A stretch of DNA of 47,427 nt from Flavobacteriaceae bacterium (GCA_947446865.1 CANFHX010000021.1:1-47427); one strand, 5' to 3'. Positions 32,992-41,561 are shown, counted from the stretch's first letter. Translations and numbers: made by a program. The notes: a model not told the origin generated them from the sequence alone.

Positions 32992-33864
32992 ATGGCAAAC
33001 AAAATTGACGTTAAAGAGTTATTAGAAGCAGGTGTTCATTTTGGACACATGACTCGCAAGTGGGACCCAAACATGGCTCCTTACATTTATATGGAACGTA
33101 ATGGTATTCACATCATTAATCTATATAAAACTGCTGCAAAAATTGAAGAAGCTGGAGAAGCTATGAAAAAAATTGCAGCATCTGGTAGAAAAATACTTTT
33201 CGTAGCTACCAAAAAACAAGCAAAAGATATTGTTTCAGAAAAAGCATTAGCTTGTAACATGCCTTACATCACCGAAAGATGGCCTGGGGGAATGTTAACA
33301 AACTTCGTTACTATCCGTAAGGCAGTTAAAAAAATGTCTACTATTGATAGGATGAAAAAAGATGGTACTTTCATGACGCTTTCTAAAAAAGAAAGACTTC
33401 AAGTAGATCGTCTTCGTGCTAAGCTTGAGAAAAACTTAGGTTCTATCTCTGACATGTCTAGATTACCTGCTGCATTATTTGTAGTAGATATCAAAGCTGA
33501 ACACATCGCAATAAAAGAAGCACAAAAATTAAACATTCCAGTTTTCGCAATGGTTGATACTAACTCTGATCCACGTGAAGTAGATTACGTTATTCCTTCC
33601 AATGATGATGCTTCTAAATCAATTGATAAAATTTTAACTTTAGTTACTGATGCTGTAAAAGACGGATTGGCTAACAGAACATCTGAAAAAGACGGAGAAG
33701 AATCTCCAGAAGCGGAAGTTGTTGCTGCTCCAGAAGTTGCTGCTGTTGTAGAAGAAGTTGCTGTTGTTGCTACTGAAGAAGTTGCTGTTGCTGAGGCACC
33801 AGTTGCAGAAGCAGAAGTTGCTACAGAAGCAGAAGCTACTGAAGAAACTAAAACAGAAGAATAA
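32992..33864 (+). CDS. rpsB: Ribosomal protein S2 with acidic C-terminal extension
   Basis: 290 residues. The S2 core (1-225) is clear: VKELLEAGVHFGHMTRKWDP, ERWPGGMLTNFVTIRKAVK and IPVFAMVDTNSDPREVDYVI. Residues about 232-290 are an E/A/V/T-rich low-complexity tail (repeats of EVA, VEE, EAEV), longer than the E. coli protein and typical of Flavobacteriaceae. S2 lies on the 30S back and binds S1. Followed by tsf in the usual rpsB-tsf order, though a 135-base repeat-containing gap separates them. Confidence 0.97.
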   Translation: MANKIDVKELLEAGVHFGHMTRKWDPNMAPYIYMERNGIHIINLYKTAAKIEEAGEAMKKIAASGRKILFVATKKQAKDIVSEKALACNMPYITERWPGGMLTNFVTIRKAVKKMSTIDRMKKDGTFMTLSKKERLQVDRLRAKLEKNLGSISDMSRLPAALFVVDIKAEHIAIKEAQKLNIPVFAMVDTNSDPREVDYVIPSNDDASKSIDKILTLVTDAVKDGLANRTSEKDGEESPEAEVVAAPEVAAVVEEVAVVATEEVAVAEAPVAEAEVATEAEATEETKTEE

Positions 33865-33872
33865 ATAAATTA

Positions 33873-33966
33873 AAATTCCAAAAGGTAAATTCCAAGTTCC
33901 AAATAATTATCAAAATTTGATGATTTATTAAAATTGGAATTTGGGATTTATTAATTGGAATTTTTA
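33873..33966. repeat. Imperfect inverted AATTCCAA/TTGGAATT repeats between rpsB and tsf
   Basis: Several copies of AATTCCAA or TTCCAA on the left (33873-33903) face TTGGAATTTGG and TTGGAATTTT on the right (33937-33966), making an imperfect hairpin in an AT-rich gap. Similar intergenic strings are frequent in Flavobacterium (from memory). Confidence 0.5.
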
Positions 33967-33999
33967 CTTTTAAATTTTTAATCTTAAAATAAAAACAAA

Positions 34000-34824
34000 A
34001 TGGCAACAATTACTGCTGCAGACGTAAATAAATTAAGAACTATCACAGGCGCAGGTATGATGGACTGCAAAAAAGCATTGGTAGAATCGGACGGAGATTT
34101 TGATTTAGCAATTGAAAACCTTAGAAAAAAAGGTCAAAAAGTTGCTGCTAACAGATCCGACAGAGAATCTACTGAAGGTGCTGCTATAGCTATTGTAAGT
34201 GCTGACAAAACCTCTGGTGTTGCTATCACATTAAATTGTGAAACGGACTTCGTTGGAAAAAATGAAGGTTTCGTAAAATTGGCTACTGAATTAGCTAACC
34301 AAGCATTAAACTATGCTACTAAAGAAGAATTTTTAGCTTCTGATTTCAACGGAATCACTGTTGCTGAAAAATTAATTGAACAAACTGGTGTAATTGGAGA
34401 AAAAATTGAAGTAGCTTCTTTCGCAAGATTGAATGGTGCTTTTATTGGATCTTACATTCACGCTGGAAACAAAATTGCTACTTTAGTTGCTCTTTCTGCT
34501 ACTGTTGAAGGTGCTGAAGAAGCTTCAAGAAACGTTGCAATGCAAGCTGCTGCTATGAACCCAATTGCTTTAAACGAAGCTGGTGTTGATGCATCAATCA
34601 TTGAAAAAGAAATTGAAATCGCTAAAGACCAATTGCGTCAAGAAGGAAAACCAGAAGCTATGTTAGACAATATCGCTAAAGGTAAAATCCAACGTTTTTA
34701 CAAAGACAATACCTTAGTTAACCAAGATTACATTAAAGATGGCTCTATGAGCGTTGCTGCTTATGTTAAATCGGTTGATGGTGGATTAACTGTTACTGGA
34801 TTTAGTAGAGTTGCTTTAGGATAA
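34000..34824 (+). CDS. tsf: Elongation factor Ts
   Basis: 274 residues. The N-terminal UBA-like domain (ITAADVNKLRTITGAGMMDC, KKALVESDGDFDLAIENLRK) and the TDFVGKN motif contact EF-Tu. EF-Ts exchanges GDP for GTP on EF-Tu. Followed by a strong terminator. Confidence 0.97.
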   Translation: MATITAADVNKLRTITGAGMMDCKKALVESDGDFDLAIENLRKKGQKVAANRSDRESTEGAAIAIVSADKTSGVAITLNCETDFVGKNEGFVKLATELANQALNYATKEEFLASDFNGITVAEKLIEQTGVIGEKIEVASFARLNGAFIGSYIHAGNKIATLVALSATVEGAEEASRNVAMQAAAMNPIALNEAGVDASIIEKEIEIAKDQLRQEGKPEAMLDNIAKGKIQRFYKDNTLVNQDYIKDGSMSVAAYVKSVDGGLTVTGFSRVALG

Positions 34825-34862
34825 TTCAATATCAAATTTTAGATATTAAATTTCAAATATTG

Positions 34863-34896
34863 AACCTCGTTTCTTAATTGGAACGAGGTTTTTTGT
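34863..34896 (+). terminator. Terminator of rpsB-tsf
   Basis: AACCTCGTT (34863-34871) and AACGAGGTT (34882-34890) pair perfectly, followed by a T-run. Confidence 0.92.
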
Positions 34897-34925
34897 TGTT
34901 ATAAAAAAGTATATATTTACATTTG
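34896..34925 (+). promoter_or_regulatory. Promoter of the alpha/beta hydrolase gene
   Basis: TTG (34896-34898), 19-base spacer, TACATTTG (34918-34925): an exact consensus match, 28 bases before the ATG. Confidence 0.75.
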
Positions 34926-34953
34926 AACCTATTAAAACCTAAATCATATTAAT

Positions 34954-35796
34954 ATGAATAAAAGAATATTAATTCTATTCGCATTAGCAACTTTCGTAAG
35001 TTATAGTCAAAAAAAAGGAGTCAACACCGTTAATTATGGTAATAATCCTGCTGTTGGCAAATATCTTTCTACACGTGGCGTAAAATTATATTATGAAACG
35101 TATGGCAAAGGAGAACCCTTGTTGCTAATTCACGGAAATGGTGGTTCTATTCACGATATGAAATACCAAATTTCTTATTTTCAAAAATATTATAAAGTGA
35201 TTATTGCCGATAGCCGTTCGCAAGGGAAATCTATTGATACTGCTGAGACACTTAATTACGAAACCATGGCAGACGACATGAATGCGTTATTGGATTCGTT
35301 ACACATTAAATCTGCTTATGTTATTGGTTGGAGTGATGGTGGAATTAACGGATTATTACTAGCCATGCGCCATCCTGAAAAGGTAAAAAAACTAGTTGCT
35401 TCGGGAGCAAATCTTATTCCGGATGCATCTGTTTTAGATCCTGCTGGGGTTGCCTTTATTACCGAAACTAAAAAAGAATTAAATGCTGGCAAACAAGATG
35501 CTGCAACTAAAAATACTTTAAAATTGCTAAATATGATGGCTTTAGAACCTCATATTTCGTTAACCGATTTACAAAAAATATCGTGTCCGGTATTGGTTGT
35601 TGGAGGAGATAATGACGTAATTAAACCATCACATACCTTACAGATATTTGAAAACATTCCGCAAGCGTATCTTTGGATTCTTCCTGCTTCGGGACATGCA
35701 ACCTTGCAACGTTATAAAGTCGAATTTAACACGAAAGTGCGTGACTTTTTTTCGCAGCCTTTCCGGAAAATAAGTTGGGATGATTGGGATAAATAG
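34954..35796 (+). CDS. Exported alpha/beta hydrolase
   Basis: 280 residues with a signal peptide (MNKRILILFALATFVSYSQ). Alpha/beta-hydrolase fold: oxyanion region PLLLIHGNGGS, nucleophile elbow VIGWSDGG (catalytic Ser), acid in VVGGDNDVI, and His in PASGHATLQ. The triad is complete. Substrate unknown; the closest look is to small ester or lactone hydrolases. Monocistronic. Confidence 0.88.
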   Translation: MNKRILILFALATFVSYSQKKGVNTVNYGNNPAVGKYLSTRGVKLYYETYGKGEPLLLIHGNGGSIHDMKYQISYFQKYYKVIIADSRSQGKSIDTAETLNYETMADDMNALLDSLHIKSAYVIGWSDGGINGLLLAMRHPEKVKKLVASGANLIPDASVLDPAGVAFITETKKELNAGKQDAATKNTLKLLNMMALEPHISLTDLQKISCPVLVVGGDNDVIKPSHTLQIFENIPQAYLWILPASGHATLQRYKVEFNTKVRDFFSQPFRKISWDDWDK

Positions 35797-36249
35797 GGTT
35801 GTATATTTACGGAATAAAGATTAATATTTGCTTCGGCACATACTTATAGAGTTTCAGCCTGTCCTTGTAGAGCTTCGAGTTTAGATAACTAAACCGCTTC
35901 GATTTGAATGGAACGCGGATGAAACGGATGCTTTGCAACGCAGGTTAGGGCGGATTTTTTCTACAAAAGGCACAAAAGTTTTTGAGGTTTTACTTATTAA
36001 AACAATAGAACACAACAAAAGTGATTTTAGTGGGTTTATTATGGTTGGGGATTGCTTCGTGCCTCGCTAGGACAACTTGGCGGGGAAGTTTCTTAGAAGT
36101 TTTGCCTCTATTCAATACCTTTGCTATCTAGCCCCGATAGAAATGAAAATAAGAAATGTCCCGATTTTTTTCGGGACATTTCTTATTGTAATGGATAGCG
36201 GGAATGACGTTTACTAAAATGCGCAAGCCTTTCGCTACTAATAATGACA
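35797..36249. other. 450-bp gene-free region with an interspersed structured repeat
   Basis: No coding frame is convincing. It contains the structured element at 36128-36205. The rest reads like decayed or repetitive flavobacterial intergenic DNA (strings such as CTTCGGCAC and GCCTCGCTAGGAC) without a recognisable gene. Confidence 0.5.
36128..36205 (+). repeat. Interspersed element AGCCCCGATAGAA ... GGATAGCGGGA with long hairpin
   Basis: Conserved-looking borders AGCCCCGATAGAA (36130-36142) and GGATAGCGGGA (36193-36203) flank a perfect 16-bp stem (36149-36164 with 36171-36186) closed by T6. From memory, the same border sequences with a variable central hairpin occur many times between genes in Flavobacterium genomes. 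The variable hairpin could double as a terminator. Confidence 0.6.
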
Positions 36250-38364
36250 TTACTTAACCATAGGAAATCCTTTGGAACGCATAAGGGCATCTACTTTGGC
36301 ATCTCTACCACGGAAGGAACGGAAGGCATCGCCTTGATCGGTGGTGTTTCCGGAGCTGAAAACGAATTTTAAAAGACGTTTGGCTACTTCTTTATCGTAA
36401 GGACCTTTGGCTTCGGTGAAGGCTTCGTAGGCATCGGTACAGATTACGTCGGCCCACAGGTAACTGTAGTATCCTGCAGAATATTCATCGCTAGAAAAAA
36501 TATGCCCGAATTGTGGGGTACGATGACGCATTACGATTTCGGATGGCATGTTTAACTCGGCTAAAGTAGTGGTTTCAAAAGCATCTGGATGGATGGTTTT
36601 GGTACCTTCCATGTGCAATTTCATATCGATTAAGGCACTTGAAATTAACTCTACCGTATTGAAACCTGCATTGAAATGGGATGCTTTTTCAATTTTATCC
36701 AACAAGGCTTGTGGCATTGGTTGGTTGGTTTTGTAGTGCAGTGCATAGTTTTTTAATACTTCGGGAGTGGAAAGCCAGTTTTCTAGTATTTGGGATGGGA
36801 ATTCTACGTAATCTCTAGCAACATTAGTTCCGGCAAGGGTTGGATAGTTTACGTTAGAACACAAGCCGTGAAGGGCATGACCAAATTCGTGGAATAAAGT
36901 GCTGGCATCGTCCCAAGAAATAAGTACGGGTTCGCCTGGGACAGCCTTGATGAAATTGGCATTATTGGAAACAATTGTTGGTACTTCGCCATTGAATTTT
37001 TCTTGGGTACGGTATTCGTTCATCCAAGCACCAGAGCGTTTTCCTTTGCGGGCATAGGGATCAAAATACCATAAGCCTACATTTTTTCCGGTGGTTTTAT
37101 GGAGCACTTGGTACACGGTAACGTCTTCTTGGTACACAGGAACATCGGTAACTTTTACAAATTTTAAATCGAATAATTCGCCAGCAACCCAAAACATTCC
37201 TTCACGCAATTTGTCTAATTGCAGGTATTGTTTTACTTGGTTTTGGTCTAGGTCGTATTTGTCTTTTCGAACTTTTTCGGCATAAAAGCGGTAATCCCAA
37301 GGTTGGATTTTGAAGTTTCCTCCTTCAGCATCTGCTATTTTTTGCATATCGGCAACCTCAACTTTTACTTGTGCTACGGCAGGTTTCCAGATGTCCATCA
37401 TTAATTTCATGGCATTGGCAGGATCTTTCGCCATAGTATTGGACAATTTCCAATGGGCATGGGAAGCAAAGCCCATTAGTTTGGCGCGTTGTGCACGAAG
37501 GGTAAGAATTTGAGTGATTAGCGTGTTGTTGTCTTGTGCATTACCATTATCGCCACGATTGACAAACATGTGCCATACTTTTTCGCGCAATTCTCTGTTG
37601 CTAGAATACGTAAGGAATGGCTCTACAGAAGAACGGGTGTTGGCAACTGCTCCCAAACTAGAAAGCTTGTGCTCGGTAGCGCTTGCAGTGGCAGCACTTT
37701 TTAATTCGGTTGTTAAACCTGCAAGGTCGGCATCGGAAGTTAATTCGACGTATTGGTTGTTTTCTTCTGAAAGTAAATTCTGACTGAACTTGGTGTACAA
37801 TCCTGCAAGTTGTTGGTTTAACAGACTTACTTTGGCTTTGGTTGCAGCGTCTAATTTGGCTCCAGCATAAACAAAATTATCGTAAACCACTTTAACCAAT
37901 CGTTGTTGTTCTTTGGTTAATTTGGTTTTGTCTTTCGAATTATAAACGGCTTGAATGCGTTTAAATAATTTGGTGTTTTGGTTGATTTTATCGGAAATTT
38001 CCGCCAGTTTTGGTTCCATTTCGGCTTCTATGGGCTCGAATTCTGGGCTGTTCATATTGGAACTGTAAATCCCGTAAACGGCATAGACTCTATTGAGTTT
38101 TTTCCCGGTTTTTTCTAAAGCAGCAATAGTGTTTAGAAACGTTGCCGGCTTGGTGTTATTGGCAATAGCGTTTACCTCATCCAATTTTTCTTGCATTGCA
38201 AACTCTAAAGCGGGTTTTAAATCGGAAACTTTGTATTGGTTAAAAGCGGGAACGCCACCATAATTGCCTGCCCAATCTTTTAAAAGGACATTGTCTTTAC
38301 TGTTTTGTGCATTCATAGTTAGTACTGTAGTAGTAATCAAAATGGAAGTTATTATTTTTTTCAT
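36250..38364 (-). CDS. M3-family metallopeptidase (peptidyl-dipeptidase Dcp type)
   Basis: 704 residues from ATG 38364, giving a signal peptide MKKIITSILITTTVLTMNAQ. ATG 38376 (MNNPMKK) is possible; the longer frame to 38469 only translates a G-rich repeat. The zinc site is HEFGHALHG (His492, Glu493, His496) with a downstream Glu in YVEFPSQILENW. Dcp-type M3 enzymes release C-terminal dipeptides from short peptides, here in the periplasm. The C-terminal ASHFNAGFNTVELISSAL and SAGYYSYLWADVICTDAYEAF regions are family-typical. Promoter TATATTTG lies just upstream. Confidence 0.92.
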   Translation of the reverse strand: MKKIITSILITTTVLTMNAQNSKDNVLLKDWAGNYGGVPAFNQYKVSDLKPALEFAMQEKLDEVNAIANNTKPATFLNTIAALEKTGKKLNRVYAVYGIYSSNMNSPEFEPIEAEMEPKLAEISDKINQNTKLFKRIQAVYNSKDKTKLTKEQQRLVKVVYDNFVYAGAKLDAATKAKVSLLNQQLAGLYTKFSQNLLSEENNQYVELTSDADLAGLTTELKSAATASATEHKLSSLGAVANTRSSVEPFLTYSSNRELREKVWHMFVNRGDNGNAQDNNTLITQILTLRAQRAKLMGFASHAHWKLSNTMAKDPANAMKLMMDIWKPAVAQVKVEVADMQKIADAEGGNFKIQPWDYRFYAEKVRKDKYDLDQNQVKQYLQLDKLREGMFWVAGELFDLKFVKVTDVPVYQEDVTVYQVLHKTTGKNVGLWYFDPYARKGKRSGAWMNEYRTQEKFNGEVPTIVSNNANFIKAVPGEPVLISWDDASTLFHEFGHALHGLCSNVNYPTLAGTNVARDYVEFPSQILENWLSTPEVLKNYALHYKTNQPMPQALLDKIEKASHFNAGFNTVELISSALIDMKLHMEGTKTIHPDAFETTTLAELNMPSEIVMRHRTPQFGHIFSSDEYSAGYYSYLWADVICTDAYEAFTEAKGPYDKEVAKRLLKFVFSSGNTTDQGDAFRSFRGRDAKVDALMRSKGFPMVK

Positions 38365-38378
38365 AGGGTTGTTCATTT

Positions 38379-38386
38379 GAAAACAA
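38379..38386 (-). promoter_or_regulatory. Promoter of the M3 peptidase gene
   Basis: On the minus strand TATATTTG (about 38379-38386) matches TAnnTTTG, 15 bases before ATG 38364. This short distance favours 38364 over 38376 as the start. Confidence 0.5.
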
Positions 38387-38542
38387 ATATAAGGAAAAGA
38401 TTTGGGATGGGGGTTGTGGGTTGTAGGTGGTGGGTTGTAGGTTCTGGGCAGTAGTGGTTTATTTGCCACAGATTACACGGATTTTTAAATTCAAGGGTTT
38501 AAAAAACTTTAGGGATTTGCGAAATCTGAGCGCTAATTTTTT

Positions 38543-38605
38543 TCAAACCATTAAGATATTAAGTTTCATTAAGCCTTAATGGAACTTAATATCTTAATGG
38601 TTTGA
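38543..38605. repeat. 63-bp palindromic intergenic repeat
   Basis: The 23 bases from 38543 (TCAAACCATTAAGATA...) are perfectly complementary to the last 23 bases ending at 38605. The 17-base centre holds a second stem, CATTAAG/CTTAATG. The plus strand continues with T-rich sequence. Looks like a REP/MITE-type mobile palindrome. Confidence 0.75.
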
Positions 38606-38688
38606 TTTTTTTATTTAGTAACTATTTAAAATAATATCTTTGGACTTTAGCAAAAATCATTGTAATTCCAATCCTAAACAAATTAAAA

Positions 38689-39252
38689 ATGATGCAAACA
38701 AAAAACCGTTGTGCTTGGTGCGAAAAAGATGATTTATATCGGAAGTATCACGATGAAGAATGGGGTAAACCTATTTATGACGACCAACAACTTTTCGAGT
38801 TTTTAATCTTGGAAACCTTTCAGGCTGGACTAAGTTGGCATATGGTTTTAAAGAAACGAGATAACTTTCGTAAGGCTTTTGCCGATTTTGATTACCTAAA
38901 AGTAGCACAATACGATGAAGATAAAATTCAGGAATTGCTATTGGATGCAGGAATTATTAGAAACAAATTGAAAGTAAGAGCTGCCGTTGCCAATGCAATT
39001 GCATTTATAGAAGTGCAAAAGGAGTTTGGTAGTTTTTCTAATTATATTTGGAAATTTACCGATGGAAAACCAATAGATACTACTCCGAAAACACTAAAGG
39101 AAGTTCCTGCTTCTACGCCACTTTCGGATGCTATTAGTAAAGATTTGAAGAAACGCGGATTCAAATTTGTAGGCACTACAGTAGTTTATGCACACATGCA
39201 AGCCACCGGAATGGTGAACGATCATATTGAGGGTTGCTGGACGAGGGATTAG
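38689..39252 (+). CDS. tag: DNA-3-methyladenine glycosylase I
   Basis: 187 residues. It starts RCAWCEKDDLYRKYHDEEWG, with LFEFLILETFQAGLSWHMVL and KKRDNFRKAFADFDY, all diagnostic of Tag. Zinc-binding Cys and His residues are at both ends (RCAWC near the start; NDHIEGCW at the end). It removes 3-methyladenine from alkylated DNA to start base-excision repair. Two Met codons stand together at the start. Its end overlaps convergent aat by 4 bases. Confidence 0.95.
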   Translation: MMQTKNRCAWCEKDDLYRKYHDEEWGKPIYDDQQLFEFLILETFQAGLSWHMVLKKRDNFRKAFADFDYLKVAQYDEDKIQELLLDAGIIRNKLKVRAAVANAIAFIEVQKEFGSFSNYIWKFTDGKPIDTTPKTLKEVPASTPLSDAISKDLKKRGFKFVGTTVVYAHMQATGMVNDHIEGCWTRD

Positions 39253-39896
39253 TGATCCGTTTGAGTTTTTAAAATCTTCATGAATAGATCTCTGGAGATT
39301 TCAAAAGCACCTAATTTTTCTAAATGGTCGTTGTGTACTTGGCAATCTAAAAGTTTGTAATTATGAACTTTTAGATATTCTATCAACTTAATAAAGGCAA
39401 CTTTACTGGCGTTCGGCACTTTAGAAAACATGCTTTCTCCACAGAAAACGTGTCCCAAATCTACTCCATACAATCCGCCTACTAATTCGTTATTTTGCCA
39501 AACTTCAAAGGAAATAACTTTCCCTAATTGGTGCAATTGGGTATAGGATTTTATTATTTCTGCAGAAATCCAAGTGCCTTGTTGCTCTTTGCGTTCTATC
39601 GTTTGGCAATTAGAAATTACAGCAGCAAAATCTTGGTTCATGGTTACTTCAAAACTATTTCTGTTGAGGATGTTACGCATGCTTTTCGAAACTTTATAAT
39701 CCATAGGATTCACCACCATTCGTTCTGGCGGTGCCCACCAAAGTATAGGATCGTCGGCATCAAACCACGGGAAAATACCGTTGGTATAAGCCAACATCAA
39801 TCGCTCTACCGACAAATCACCACCTACAGCCAAAACACCTTCGTAATTGGCTTCTTCAACAGGCGGGAAAAATAGTTCTTTAGTTAGGAAGTACAT
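39249..39896 (-). CDS. aat: Leucyl/phenylalanyl-tRNA-protein transferase
   Basis: 215 residues from ATG 39896 (MYFLTKELFFPPVEEANYEG). Family motifs GVLAVGGDLSVERLMLAYTN, GIFPWF, ILWWAPPERM, GGLYGVDLGHVFCGESMFS and DCQVHNDHLEKLGA are all present. It transfers Leu or Phe from tRNA to proteins with N-terminal Arg or Lys, marking them for the N-end rule through ClpS/ClpAP. The upstream Met at 39914 only adds MPLILN and is less likely. Confidence 0.95.
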   Translation of the reverse strand: MYFLTKELFFPPVEEANYEGVLAVGGDLSVERLMLAYTNGIFPWFDADDPILWWAPPERMVVNPMDYKVSKSMRNILNRNSFEVTMNQDFAAVISNCQTIERKEQQGTWISAEIIKSYTQLHQLGKVISFEVWQNNELVGGLYGVDLGHVFCGESMFSKVPNASKVAFIKLIEYLKVHNYKLLDCQVHNDHLEKLGAFEISRDLFMKILKTQTDH

Positions 39897-39904
39897 ATTC
39901 AATA

Positions 39905-39957
39905 TCAATGGCAAAAATCAACTTCAATAACAATTACAAAAATCAACTTCAATATCA
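39905..39957. repeat. Short direct repeats upstream of aat
   Basis: The string AAAAATCAACTTCAATA occurs twice (about 39913 and 39940) within an A/C-rich stretch. A related string (AAAAATCAAGTTCAATA) appears at about 41362, upstream of the flavin reductase gene. This is typical low-complexity intergenic repetition. Confidence 0.4.
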
Positions 39958-40039
39958 AAAAAATAAAAAATTCAATAAAAAAGCCAGAAATTCAAGTACT
40001 ACTTAAACTTCTGACTTCCATCTTCTGACTTCTAACTTA

Positions 40040-40417
40040 CTAGAAAGGTAAATCGTCGTGTTCTTCTTCTTTGAAATCCGTTGCTGGAGCAAATGCTTCG
40101 GCTGCTGGCATTGGAGGCATTGCTTGAGCTGTAGGAGCTGCGGCTTGATTTTTTTCGATTCTCCAACCTTTGATAGAATTGAAATATTTAGTTTCTCCTT
40201 GTGGATTAACCCATTCTCTTCCTCCTAAATTGATAGAAACTTTTACGTCTTCACCAACGGTAACATTATTTAATAAATCGCATTTGTCTTGAACAAATTC
40301 AATCATGATGCTTTGTGGATACTGCTCGTCGGTAGTAACTACTAATTCTCTTTTTTTAAATGTTGGACTTACTTGTTGTTCTCCTCCAACTACTTTTACT
40401 TTTCCTGATACTTCCAT
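40040..40417 (-). CDS. DUF3127 protein, OB-fold with SSB-like acidic tip
   Basis: 125 residues. The N-terminal 90 residues form the DUF3127 domain (MEVSGKVKVVGGEQQVSPTF, KRELVVTTDEQYPQSIMIEF), predicted OB fold. A P/A/M-rich linker follows, then an acidic C-terminus EEEHDDLPF, very like the DDDIPF tip by which single-stranded DNA-binding protein recruits repair proteins. It is probably a nucleic-acid-binding relative of SSB, though this has not been shown to my knowledge. It lies 13 bases after the flavin-reductase gene on the same strand. Confidence 0.85.
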   Translation of the reverse strand: MEVSGKVKVVGGEQQVSPTFKKRELVVTTDEQYPQSIMIEFVQDKCDLLNNVTVGEDVKVSINLGGREWVNPQGETKYFNSIKGWRIEKNQAAAPTAQAMPPMPAAEAFAPATDFKEEEHDDLPF

Positions 40418-40430
40418 AATTATTCTAAGT

Positions 40431-41306
40431 TTATTGTTTTGCTAAAAGCACTTTCCAAGCAGTTAGCGCTTCGTTTTTATCTAAATATTCTTTGGCCAAT
40501 TGGTGTTTTTTGACCTCATCATCGGCACTCAAAACTCCTTTTACTTCAAAATTTTGTTTTACAAATATAGTAATTTCTTCTTCTGTAGGCAATGCTTCTA
40601 CATTTCCTAATTTTCCTAAATCATTTCCTTTAAATATAGGGCTTTCCTTGACAAAATCCGGAATGGCATCTACTCCAATTCCTAAAGTTGCTAGTGGTTT
40701 TTCGACTTCAAAAAGGCCTTGGTTGGCTCTAGAATACCAATTACCTCCCAAACGAGAAACCAAATCAATTTTCACAGGATCAATTATTCCATTGGCATCC
40801 AAAACTGCTTCGTTAATATGAATTTTTACTACTTCGCAAATAATCATATTTCCGGCACCACCTTCGGTTCCAAGAGGGATTATTTGGTTCACCACACATT
40901 CAAATTGCACTGGGCTTTCGGCAACACGATAGGGTTTTACTAACTCGGAAGGGATTGCGGTTAGTCCGGCTTTTTCAAATTCGTTTACACCATCGGCATA
41001 TTCGGTACTGGACAACGACATTTGTTGCACCATATCAAAATTTACCACATTAATAACTACCTGCTTGGTGTCTTGGCAATTGATCAGAGTATGTTTGATA
41101 GAATTATCGCGAACGCGTCGAGCAGGTGAAAACACCAAAATCGGCGGATTGGCACTAAAAACATTGAAAAAACTAAACGGGGATAAATTGGGTTTCCCAT
41201 TTTTATCTACTGTACTCGCAAATGCAATAGGCCTAGGCGCAATGGCACTTTGCAAATAGCCTTGTAATTTGGCTGTAGAAATTTTCTTAGGATCAATAGT
41301 TAGCAT
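40431..41306 (-). CDS. Flavin reductase-like, FMN-binding protein
   Basis: 291 residues from ATG 41306 (MLTIDPKKISTAKLQGYLQS); the longer frame to 41363 covers the promoter. Split-barrel FMN domain: IAPRPIAFASTVDKNGKPNL, SPFSFFNVFSANPPILVFSP, VVINVVNFDMVQQMS and MIICEVVKIHI. Members reduce flavins with NAD(P)H or hold FMN for a partner oxidoreductase. A helical C-terminal tail (about 220-291) extends beyond the domain. First gene of a likely two-gene unit with the DUF3127 gene. Confidence 0.9.
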   Translation of the reverse strand: MLTIDPKKISTAKLQGYLQSAIAPRPIAFASTVDKNGKPNLSPFSFFNVFSANPPILVFSPARRVRDNSIKHTLINCQDTKQVVINVVNFDMVQQMSLSSTEYADGVNEFEKAGLTAIPSELVKPYRVAESPVQFECVVNQIIPLGTEGGAGNMIICEVVKIHINEAVLDANGIIDPVKIDLVSRLGGNWYSRANQGLFEVEKPLATLGIGVDAIPDFVKESPIFKGNDLGKLGNVEALPTEEEITIFVKQNFEVKGVLSADDEVKKHQLAKEYLDKNEALTAWKVLLAKQ

Positions 41307-41320
41307 GGCTTCAATTTTTA

Positions 41321-41328
41321 CAAATATA
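41321..41328 (-). promoter_or_regulatory. Promoter of the flavin reductase-DUF3127 unit
   Basis: The minus strand reads TATATTTG (41328-41321), with a TTG about 20 bases further upstream, placed 14 bases before ATG 41306. Confidence 0.6.
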
Positions 41329-41409
41329 AGAAATGCAATGGCAAAATTCAATGGCAATTTCAAAAATCAAGTTCAATAAATAGATGCTTTTAGATACTCT
41401 AGTTTTTTT

Positions 41410-41488
41410 GCCACGGATTGTACAGATTTTTACGGATTATTTAATCTAATAGAAAAATAAAATCTGTATAATCCGTGCAATCCGTGGC
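41410..41488. repeat. Inverted interspersed repeat GCCACGGATT ... AATCCGTGGC
   Basis: GCCACGGATTG (41410) is repeated inverted at the end (CAATCCGTGGC to 41488). The arms are built from ACGGATT and ACAGATT subunits in different order, with a 17-base spacer. A half copy lies at 38465. Such repeats are frequent in Flavobacterium intergenic DNA (memory). Confidence 0.7.
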
Positions 41489-41561
41489 GAAAAATTAGGT
41501 TTCCTAATGTCATTTCCCTTCAGCAATTATTTTTTTCTTACTTTTAAACAAAAATTTATCC

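Larger units (their letters stand above)
38377..38688. other. Gap between the M3 peptidase and tag, rich in repeats
   Basis: It holds a G-rich degenerate repeat (38403-38447, units like GGGTTGTAGG on the plus strand, with four or more G3 runs), a half-copy of the GCCACAGATTACACGGATT repeat (38465-38485), and the 63-bp palindrome at 38543-38605. TATCTTTG (38635-38642) is a likely tag promoter. No gene. Confidence 0.55.

Noticed and set aside
38365..38469. 35-residue N-terminal extension of the M3 peptidase
   Set aside because: It translates the G-rich intergenic repeat (PPPTTHNPHPK) and lies upstream of the TATATTTG promoter and a good signal peptide.
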